From contig PJRA01000509.1 of NCBI GenBank assembly GCA_016987375.1, positions 1,155,978 to 1,219,977 on the forward strand: a DNA stretch of 64,000 nucleotides, read 5' to 3'. Shown piece by piece: positions 51,393 through 63,300 of this stretch. A program made the position numbers and the translations under genes. The DNA comes from Brachionus koreanus. Its lineage: Eukaryota > Rotifera > Eurotatoria > Ploima > Brachionidae. A model generated the notes under the pieces. That model did no database searches and had not been told where the DNA came from. It saw nothing but the letters and a program-made list of their open reading frames with translations. The stretch's first letter is position 1, and the number at the start of each line of letters is the position of its first letter.

Positions 51393-54300
51393 TTAAACAT
51401 TTGCTTGATTGATTTTTTGAATAAATTTACTCTTTTCAATACATTGATTATTTGTAGAAATTTTATGGTCCTTTAGAATTTTTCCACCTGAACACCTTGC
51501 ATGTTCAGGACATAGCCATAAAATTTTACCATTCTTTAATTCATATTTATTTAGGCCATAAAAGTCTTCTTTTAGGTTAGTATTAAATTCTTTCAAATAA
51601 TAAAAGTCATCTTTTTCATATTTGTTTATGAAATAGTTTCTTAAACTATTGTAAGAGTCTATTATATCATTCGACTCATCATCTGCTTTTTCTTTTATTT
51701 CTTTCAAAAGTTCTTCTCCTTGCTCTGAAAATAAAAATCCAAATTCTGTAGAATTGTTTCCATTTTTTAATATTGTAATGATTCGATGCAAGTATAGGCA
51801 ATTTGAGGTCAATACGCTTGGATAAGGAACTAAAACATCTGTAAAATGCCAATATTCATCATGCTCACACATTGGCCGAATGAAAGTTATAAATTTTTTT
51901 GATTCTGATAATTCTTCCGAGTCAATAGATAATTTTGGATCTTCTTTTTGAATTTCAGTTAAATCTGCAGATTTTTTATGTTTAAACATTTGAAATTTGT
52001 GTTCGTGTATCAAGTCTAAAAAGAAAAGTCGAGGATATGATCGAATTGTTGCCACTCGATCTGAAAACTGAATTAATTGACGCAGAAATTTTCTTTGTGT
52101 CAATTCGTAAAGCTCATTAAAGGCGTTCATGTTGGAATCATCAATAGAAATTTGATTTTCTGATTCATTGGGAATACTTTTATCTTGAATTTTATCTAAT
52201 TCATGTTTGACATAATTTATGAGTAGTGAAAATGCCTCTAAAAAAAAATTTATTATTATTAAATTTATTTCTTATTAATAATAAAAAAAAATTATCAATC
52301 ATTTTAATTTTTTTAATTACGTGTTGATTAAAATGATATTAAAGCATTAACGAATGCAATGGAAAAAAAGAAGTAAAATCTTAAATTAAATCTTGAATGC
52401 TATTGACTGCGTATGAAAATGGTTCACTATGGTCAACTAGTGTACAAAAGGAAATGGTAAAAGATTCAAAGCAATGAAATTTAGAAATCAATCAAGTACA
52501 GCAGAATACAACAAAAGCAGGGTTTAAATGGGTTGACATTTGGTTAATGCGGATCAATATTAGCAATTGTAAGATTATGCACTTAGGGAAACATAAACAG
52601 AAGTCAGCATAAATAGTTAAAGACAATTATTCTCAGAATTGTTTTCGTATCGAAGACACAGTTCGTGAAAGATATCTCGGAATTATCATATTGAACCATC
52701 TCAAACCTACAAACCAAACGAACAAAGAGGCGGCCAAGGCAAATATGCTAAAAAACATATTTTACAATAGAGATATCATAACTTAGAAGAGTCTGTCTTA
52801 GAAGTTCCCAGTTTGGCCATTGTGAAGGGTTAAAGGCAAGCTATGCCTTGAGACGGTGCAGTGCTGTGTCCAAAAATGGTCCATGAATTCAAAGGTATAC
52901 TGGAAAAAGAAAGATACCATAATTTCAATATTTTATCGTTAAATCAACGAAGATTTAATAGAAAAGTTCAAAGGAATAAAAGAACTAATTTGGCTTTTCA
53001 ATCCACAATCATAAATGGTACGCTCAGGAGGCAAATTGTTAGATGTTGTAATCAAAACATACAAAAATTGAGGTACTTGAGTACTTGAAGTTATTCTAAG
53101 ATTGAAAACTCGTAAAATAAATTTTTAATTTTTTTAAGTTTCTTTATTTTATTTATCTCAAAACCTTAAAGGTTATGTAAAGTATGAAAAAAAAATAGAC
53201 AAAAATTTTATAGTTTATAAATTTAATAAAAAAGTTTATTTTATATAATTTCACTAATAATGTTTTAGTTTTTTTTTCGATTTTTATAAATTTAATAAAT
53301 TGAACAAATTTTTAATTTAATCATCTTGGTTAGCTAAATCTTAAAGTCAAAAATCAAAACTTGTTAGGGCACAGGGTGTTTTTACCAAGGTCAAAGATAA
53401 ATAGCCGATTTGAACGAAAACATTAAAACAATAAGACTACTATAGTTTTATAAAATAAAGAATCTATATGTGCCTGAAATCGATAGAAAATATCGATAAA
53501 AAATATTTATTTAAAAAAAGCTCATGCATCAAACAACAAATCAAGGAATTGAAAAAAAAAATCTTGTTGTAATTAACTTTCATTCTTGCAAAAATTTATT
53601 TTTTGTGTATAGGGGTCTATAATAAAAAATAATTTTAAACTAAATAAATAAAAAAAGTAAAACCATAGTTTTGTTCAGAATTTAGTCTAATTTTAAAATT
53701 TACATAAAAATATACAGGTAAAGGGGTTTGGAAAAAAGTAGATCCCGAAAAAGTTAAAAATTACAAAATTTTTCCCATTTTTTTCGGAAAAAATTCTCAA
53801 TTTTTTTTAAAGATAACCATCTAAGAATATAGAGCATTTAATTCTCTATCAGAAAATGTGTCGATCGGGTAGATTCGTTTGATAAAATTCTGAGATTAAA
53901 TCGCTTAAATAAGATACACTCAATAAAAAAACTTAAAATAAAAAGAGCACAAAATTTATCTATCACATTTTACCTTGATGTAAAGCTACTCAAGCAGAAA
54001 ATCTATAAAATTACCTTGTGTTTCATATTGAAAATTAACCTCTGGATAATTGCTGCCCAAAAAAGCAATTTCATTCTTTCGCCACTCGTTTCCAAGACCA
54101 ACGACAGCTTTGACTATTGGAATTTTGAGCGATATATGAGCGAATCGAAATTCTAGCTTGCAATTTTGTGATTCAACATATTCATCAGACACACATGCCA
54201 CAATAACTTTAGCCAAATTCATTCCTTTTGTTATTTCGCCAAACATTTGAGTTGTCGAATCTAAATTGTCCACATCCAACCACGCATTTATTTCATTATC

Positions 54301-57300
54301 GGCAAAAAATTTCACCAAACTTCTAGGATCTAGCCAACCAAGGCTTTTTTTAGTTGCTTTTGATCCTTTTTTTATTGCATCATGAGAATTCGCCCAACAA
54401 TAACTTATAAACACATCTGGGTTTTTCTTTCCACTCTCTTTTTTATGATCAGTTTGCACAATTTTTTCAATGGATTCTAATGCATCAGCTATTTTTGTGG
54501 CATATCGCTTTGGATCTTGCATTATTATTCGAAAATCAGTACAAGTGGAAGCAAAGTTTGTATTCTTAAGCCATTTTCGCGCACCTTGTAGTCCAAATTC
54601 AATTAAAAGATAAGCTTTCCTAATGAGATTTTTAGCCAGTTCAAAAACTTGGATGCATTTAGAGTCCATCGAAAAATTGTCCGAAATAGCGAATATTACC
54701 AATTTTGATTGTTTAATGATGCTTGTTATTTTGTCAAGTTTTTCATCAGATGGTGTTTTAGAATACCATATTTTATAGCCTTGTGATTCAATCGCTTTTA
54801 TTACAGTCAAAGGATTTATGGACCTCTCTGAATCAAGATTTGTGTCTTTTTCGCAGTACCAAAACATGATATCATAATTGAATTTTTCCTTAAGATTTTT
54901 TAAGTCTCTTATAGAATACTCCAGATTTAAATCCAAATTGTCTGATTCATCTATGGGCATTATAGCCATCATTTCCTCTATTGAAACAGCATGAAAGGAC
55001 CTCGCACACTGTAAAAAAGGAGCTTTCATTTCGTTTGCTCTTTTTAATAAAGTAGAACTAAATAAGTGTGGATCATTTGATTGAGACTCGACACAATCAG
55101 GGCATGGAAAACTATAATCATATTTTAGTCCATTAAAAGAATCATTGATCAATGTTTCAATTGCTTCATGAATAACCAAGATTATGTTTTCTGGCTTAAT
55201 CCCTTGCACTCTAATTTCAATTACTCGAAAATCACTTAATTGGGTTATCATTGCCAAATGAGAATTCTTTTTCAACAACGAACCTGTTTTCCAGATGGAT
55301 GACTCATCTCCAAATTGATAAAGTCTGACTTGAATCCGGTTAAATAAACCGACAGGAAGATAGTCAAAAGTGTAAATAACCTTAAATTGCTTGATCTTAA
55401 TTGAAGAGTTGTGCTCTATTTCAGGCCAATAAAAGTCTGGTTCAGTTTCGGGCAAAAGACATGGAATTATGCTAGTTTTTTTATCTGACAAGCTAAATGT
55501 AAGATCAAATTCTTCTGTTAATTTAAGCATCCATTCATGCAAATTTATATCATAATCACTCCAAACTTCTTTGAGCTCATCAAAAGTAAATTTTCCATCC
55601 TGAATATTGGTATCCTTTACCGAAACTATTCTAGCAAAGGCGTCTACTATCCATTGAGGATTGATCACTAATCTATCTTTCAAAGCTTGATTTTCAAAGT
55701 ATTGAAGCGATCCTAAATCATGTAAAAAACGGATCGATTGCTCTAATTCTTTTTCGTCATATATGCCGTTCTGTTCGGCTAACTGCTTTGCCTCTTCATA
55801 AAGTATCAAGGGCTTTTTTAATGCATTCATTTTAATGCTATTCTCAAATTTTAACCATGCTATCTTAAATAGTATTTTATTTATTAATTAATGCAATGGC
55901 TTTTTTCTTTAAATAAAAAAAAATTATTTTAAAATAAGCAAAATTTTTACTTAAACAGTTAAACTTAAAGAAAAGGAACAATTTTGCAAATTTTTAAATA
56001 AACAAAAATTGGAACTTTGAATTTTGGAACAAAAGAAAAAAAAAATTTATCTAATAATTGAAATATTTTTTTTCTTTGGTCTAAACGTCTTAGCAAATGT
56101 TTGGCAAATTTTAAATCTAATGTCAAAACTACTTTATCTTCAAGAAAGTAACCATGAAAAGAACTAAAAATGATAGTTTTTATTCCTCATTCAAAATCCT
56201 TAAATTATCTAAAATAAACAAAATTATTGATATTCTGAAAAAAGTCTAGCTATCGATTTTGATAGTTTTACTACATTGACTTAAATAATGCATTTAATTA
56301 TAAAAAAGTTATTTATGAGCTAAATATCATGTTTTTAATCGAATTTAGTAAAATTATCAAGGTATATAATTTTATATGTGATTTCAAAATTGGTATTTTT
56401 CTAAAAAAAATTCCAATATTCTTGTATTTAATCAGCTATGAAGTTAAAAAAAGCATTTTTGTTTTTAATTTCTAAGAATTATTATACAAATACTGATTAA
56501 CATGTTATATCCTACACAAGCATTGTGCACAATTATCCATGTATTAAATTTTACATAAATTTGAAGACATAAAAAATTAACTAGTATTTTTCTTACGGGA
56601 ATTTTTTCTCCAATGTATTTCTCTCCTAAAGTAATTTCTATAATCTTTTTTTTCAGTTGATCAATTCCATAGTTAGTCGCATTTGATACAAAGTAAAATC
56701 CGGCAATATTTTTATATCTTGATTTTAAACTTTTTTGATTCAAGTTATATTTAGAAACCTAAAATTAAAAATTTCAATTTTGTTATTAACTTTCCAGAGT
56801 TGTATTAAAGTTATTAGCTAAAAATTAATTCACTGATAGATTCTTTTTCGTTTCTACCCACACTTATAGATATTTAATTAAAAAAAATTTTATTTAGTAT
56901 TTACCATTTTTTATCAATTAAAGGAAAGTTTGATCGTCAAAGTGTTTCCTCTATTCGAAAATATTTTAGTCCAAATAAAAGAAATTTATCTATTTTTTTT
57001 TTATTTAAACCAAAAAAATAAATGTTTTATATGACAAATGGCTGGTAAATTTTCTTTTAAACAAGTCGCTTTTTTTTGAGAAAAGCAACTCAAATGAGAG
57101 GAAATTTTTGGCTCAAATTCTAGCAGGCTTCTTCTATTTGGGGTTACTTTTATTTGTTAAAATGGTTATCTTGATCTTACTTTTTAAAAATCAAATGTCT
57201 AAATATCTTTTCTAAAAAATTAAACATGAAAGAAATAATTCTCCCACGCTTATTAAAAATGAAAGTTTCTCATGCTAATTAAATGTCTTCTTTTTTAAAA

Positions 57301-60300
57301 GAAAAATGCAGGGTACAATTCTGTTTTTAGAATAAATAACAACTTAAAAAAAAAATCTCGTACTAAATTTTTTTATTTCAATCTACATTCAATTCTTTAT
57401 AATTTAAATTTTCTAATCTGAACTTAGAATAGTACAATCAAAATTAACTTGGTAATATCGTGGGTTCTTTACAGTGTGACAAAATTTATTACGTGACAAA
57501 AATTAAAAAATAAACTTAAGCATTGAAAGTTTATTTATTTAACACTAGAAGCACTAAAGGAGTCATTTTGACTTTTTTGAAAATTTTTAAATCCTCGTAT
57601 CTTTTGAATAAATTTTTCAAATGAATATATCTTTTTTGATTTATGTAGATTTTAAAATTTTCTTTAAAAAAGATATTACTTTATAAAATCATTTTAGTTT
57701 TTTTATAAAATATTTTTGAATTAAAAAAACGTGAAAAAATGCTTGGTGCTTCTAATGTTAAAAACTTGCCTTTGAAGCTAATCAAAAAATGTTTAAAGTC
57801 CTTTTTTTGAGATGATTTTTTAAAAATATTCGTTTAAATTTGATCATAAACTTCAATTTGCTTTAAAGAATTATAATTTTATTTGATTGGGTCAAACGAA
57901 ACATAGTCACGCAGTTCCATGTATCTTAATGTCACAACATTAATAAAAAATATTAAGAAAATCTTTCAACAAAAAAACTAATTTAATTTTTCCTGCTATG
58001 ATTAAGTCAAGTCCAAAACCATTTCATAAATTTTCAAACTCTTGGAAAATTATTTAATTCAAGACTAAATAAAACCTTAATAAGATTGAAAATTATAAAA
58101 AAAGATAAAATGTATTGATAGACATATTTAAATATTCATAATTACTTACAAATCAATCTTTTATCAAAAAGAGATTATTTATGAATCGCCATTATTAGCT
58201 AACATATGAAAAAAATTGAATTAATCGTTTAACATGAGTTAGTTCTCTAGCAAGGATTTAAAAAAAATATAATTTATTTCGTGAAATTTTTAATCATATA
58301 AAATTTTATATTTTAAATCCAGATAAAATCTATGAATATTTAATTTTTAATTTTTTATATTGAGAGGGCCAATTTACAAAAATGTGTATTTTAAATAAAA
58401 CTTGAATGATATTAATCATGATTTAAGTGTTAAGTAGAAAAGAGATAACAAAAAGTAAATTATTACCTATTTGCTTGGACTAGATTGAGATTACTGTAAT
58501 ACAACTCTAATATCATTATATTTTTACTTACTTGGTCAATATGGGTTCCCACTATGATTACTGGTGCACCTGGAGCATGACAGCTAATACTACTGAGCCA
58601 AAATTCTAAACCAGCATACTCACTTCCCAGTCTTACATTCCAAACAAGCAAATAAATTCCTCTTGAACTCAGAAAAAATTGGTGCGTATTGTAATAAACA
58701 CTCTGACCAGCAAAATCCCACATTGAATATGTTAATTTAGAATCGTCTTCAAGATCAACATGCCAATCGTCAATACTAATACCATCAGTAACTTCACATT
58801 TTTCTTTTTTAATTCCTTTTAAAGCTCTTAAAAGAGATGTTTTTCCAGCCTGTCCCAAACCGACAAGCATTAATCGGGTTCTCTTTAGTTCAACTGAACC
58901 TGATATTAAGCGCTTAAGATAAGTCATGACATAATCCATACCTCGATCAACTATTTCAGGTGGTGGAGTTACTAGAGAAATACAATTAGTCAAATCGAGT
59001 TTTATTAATGACAAGTTGGCTAATTTAGGACTTATATTTTCTAATAAAACACAATTATTTAGGATCAGACTATAAAGATTTTTTAAATTTTCTATTTCAT
59101 CTGGAATTTGTTTGATAGATTGAAAACTAAAATCTAATGTTTCTAATTGAACCATTTGAAAAATAATACTTGGTAGTTGGGGACCTATTCGCAAAAATTT
59201 CTTGAAAATAAAAGCATTAAAATTCAAAATTTCATCAGGTTCTAAATATCCATTTGAATTTGAATCAAAAAGTTTGAAAAGTTTCTCTAATTGCTCTGAG
59301 TTTAAAATTTTGTTTTTCGACATCTCTTTTATAAAATTTTCTTTGCCGATTAATGAAGTATTTTTAAGGTATTTTTTCGGATCTAAAAATGGTACACCTA
59401 TAAATTTTAGATTTATAATATTGACTGGATTTAATTTAAAAGTGAAATGGGCAAAAGAGGAACGAGCAATTTTTAGGTTTTCCAATTTATCTGGAAGATC
59501 GATTTCTGTCTTCAAGTCTTTGATTTCCAAGTTTTCTAGCTCGAGTGTTTCAAGGCTCTTCATTTGACTAAAGTTTAAGTTATCAAAATCAATTTTATTC
59601 ACAAAAGACAGGCTTTTTAATTTTTCTAAATTGAAAATGGATCCAGGCATTGAGTTTAAATTGTTATTCCATAATTTAAGAAAAGCCAAATTTTTAAAAT
59701 GGATAAAAAAATTCTCATCTTTAATTGTTAATGGAACGCTGATTAATATTAAATCTACTAAATTGTGAAATTTTATGGCAAATTCGGTCTCCAAATGTAG
59801 TACTTTATGAGATGTAATTATGCCAAATCGAAGACAAAATTTTGAATATTCATTTATTTTTTTGTTTATTGGGTAATCTTCTTTGCATGATTGACTGTAT
59901 TTATGATCAGCTAAATAACAATAGTAACACCGTCCTAAAGGACTAGAACTTTTTTCGAATCTAAAATTATTTGATTCATTTTTATCAATAATCTCTGAAT
60001 CAAAATGCTTTTTCAGATCAATATTAATTATTTGATATTCGAGTTTACTCTGATTCAAGAATATGCTCATTTTTTCGAAAAAATACTTCAAATAATTTCG
60101 AATATGTTTAGTTAGTTCAAATTCGTCAAGGTTTGGCTCCTGATGGTCGAAAATTATGCATTTATCAGGCACAATTGAATCAAACTAAAATTATAGAAAA
60201 TTTTAATTTAGGTTAAAAAAAAATTGATATGATCATTATAAAATTTAATATAAAAAACGAGCTAAAATTATTTTCACTTGAATCTATTAATTTTAGTTAA

Positions 60301-63300
60301 ATTGTTTCCGATAAATAAAAAAATGAGTATATTTTAAGTATAATAGACACTTTTTATTAATTTTGTAGTTGATAATTAAAAATAATCCTAACTTCAGTAT
60401 TTTTGTTTTTCAAATTATATTTTTTGTTATTTTTATATATTTATACGCCTATCTTTATAATTTTTTATTTGTATCAAAAAAAATTTTTTAAAAATCTATC
60501 CTAAAAAAATTAAAATAATATTCATTATTGTTCATTTTTTTAAATTTAAATTTTTAACAAGTTTTAATTAAAAAATTATTTTTTTGTCTTTTTAGTCTTT
60601 GATTTAAAAACTAGCTTTTGAGTATTAATTTAATAAAGCTATTCAATTTAGTTCGAATATAACATATTTTTATTAATTGCTATAATTAAAATAAATTAAA
60701 AAAAAATTACCTTAGATTTGTAAACTAGAAAGCTTGTTATTAAAATGACAACTAAGTCACTTGAGCTAATGTTTTCTTTTTGAATTGAAACTCCTTTACA
60801 ATTAAGCAAATGAGCATAAACTGTCTTGTCATCGTCTAACCTTGTCATGCAACACATATGTAAATTTACATTCTCTAATAAATTATTTTTCTGATTAATT
60901 AAATCATTTAAATTCTTTGGCAACAACAAAAGTCCTCTTAATGGAGCGGAAATCTGGTCATATTTCATCTTTATTTGTTTCTCCATCAGGTAGACCGATT
61001 TTTGTTCCATAAAATTGTGTAATAACTTCAAATTAACTTCCGAATTCTTCAAGCATTTTTTTTGAGTAATTTGATTTTTGTTTCCTTTGAAATCTTTAAA
61101 GCTCATTCCACTTTTTTGCTCCTAACATTTTTCAAATGTAAATTAACTTTCAGGAAAAAATTCAAGAAAATTACATTTGTAAATATAGAAAATGGCACAG
61201 CTTGAAATTTATTCTCTTTTAGGAATTGAGTCCAGTAAAAATTTTTCCTGATCTTGTCATTATCTTAAAAAAAAGATTGAATTGTAAATAAAAAAAAGAG
61301 AAAAATTTACTTTTTAAATAAGAAAATTTAATATTTTTATTTTCAATTTGACCGTAAAACTCATTATTTTTTTTTTTCTTTTTTGTATAATCATACCAAC
61401 CAACTGGTCTCAAATCAAGATCATCTATCTCTGCCCAATATTCACAGTTTGTCTGAATAATACTGACAAGAACTGAATTATTTCTAGCTTCAACTATAAA
61501 AATAAATTTTTAAAAAAGTGAATAATTTATTTTGTTGAGTCATAAAATTTTGCGTTTTATTAAAGATTCGATATTTTTGATTTTAAAATCTTTGTAATTC
61601 AATAGCTCTAAGTCATATTATATGTAGGAATAAAAAGAATTGAATGCTCCTCAAAATGATATGTCTAATTCTTTATATGTTTAAATCTAAAAAATTTTAT
61701 AAAATGAAAATTTTGAAATTTTGGTATTTTTTGGTTATTATTGGAAAAATTATCATCTGATTATCATCTTTTTTGGCTCAATAGCTCATTTTCTTTGGAT
61801 TCACTAACTAAGTCCTGATTGAAGAAGAGTTAAGTAAACTTTGGGTTCAAAAGCCGTGAATAGAGTAATTGAAATAATGGCTGATAGATAGCTAAAGATT
61901 ATAAAGTATAATGGTTTATGTTCTGAAGATTAGCTTACTATTACTTTTTTAATTTATCAATAAAAAAAGTTAAAAAACGCAAAATTTTTAACTCACCCTA
62001 ATATTTCGTATTTTATTGTACTTATTTTGGCACAAGCAAAAACACTACTCTTTTTTCGATCTCTGGCTTCTAGATAATGGTCGATTAAACAAGATATCTG
62101 ATCTTTAGCATACTTTATTTTAGTTTTATTATTTTGCATTAAACTTTTTCCCAATTCTGATTTAAAGCTTAACTCATTACTTAAACTTCCAAAATAAGGA
62201 ACTAAATTACAATTAGTGCATTCGATTTCAAATAAATTTTGATTATTCAAGTAAAGCTTAATATTTGTTTCAGTTTTCTCCTGAAAAGCAAGATTATTAG
62301 ATATTTTCTTTAAAAATTATATGACAAACTTTTTTTAAAAATTCCAATTTAACAGTATCGCCAATTTTAATTTGATTATCTAATTGTGACTCTTGGGTTA
62401 ATAAACAATAGCAAACTTTGATATTTTCCGATTGTTTAAGTTTTACTTCCATTCGAGGCAAGTGAATAAAAATTTCTGAGCAATCAGCTTTTGGCCTAAA
62501 TCAAAAATATAGATTAAGTGATTTAAAAAAAAATTTTTCTCAAATTTACGTTGATAAGCAGATAAAAAAATTATCAATCATTATTTCGTTTAAAAAATTC
62601 AAGATAAAAAAATCGTGATTTTCATTTATACTAAATATTTCTGGTAAAAATGAAGTTAATTCAATCATGTTTTCTGATACAAATTTATTTGTCTCATGAT
62701 AATTTTTTACTCGAATTAATGTTTCTTGTAATGGTACCTCAAAAAATTTGGAAAACAATTCAAAATATAAATTTTTTAGCTTTTTAAATTTGACAAATTT
62801 TAAATCACAATCAGAACATTTCAATTCATGCATTTCATTCATTTCAAAATTGTGATGCCGAATTTGGATCATTTCCTGTAAAAAGTAACAATCACAAATC
62901 CAAACAGATTGGATAACTAAAATTTAAAGGATTATTTTAAAGTAAAAAATTAAATTTTATATTTAACCCTCTATCAAATCTGCCTTTTTTTCACTAATAT
63001 CACAGTCAACTGGGTGATTGAAAAATTCATCATCGTATTTAATCTTAAATTGAAAATTGGCAAAATTCAATATTTTTAAATTGTTTTTTAATATTAGAAA
63101 AGCTTACGGAATAAACAATTTGAGTTTTAAAAAGCAAATATTTCAAAAAGAAATAAAAATTCATGTAAATTGCCTTGAAGTGTTTTAAATAAGACTTATC
63201 ATTTGAAATAAAATTTTGTTCAGGGTTCATCATTCTGACGCATAAATGAACTTAAATTTAATTAAAATTTTAATAAATTTTTTTTTTAAGAATTCAAATT

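Larger units (their letters stand above)
52238..54014 (-). other. Intron of the Roco/TIR gene holding mobile-element debris
   Basis: Donor at 54014 and acceptor TTTTAG at 52238, phase 1, joining NFQYETQ to EAFSLLINYVKHEL. It contains a plus-strand LINE relic (about 52500-53100) and a copy of the repeat seen inside the 39830 element (about 53640-53728). Confidence 0.75.

Noticed and set aside
59202..59567. 121-residue plus-strand frame over the Roco LRR exon
   Set aside because: Antisense shadow; Lys/Ser/Phe-rich without homology.
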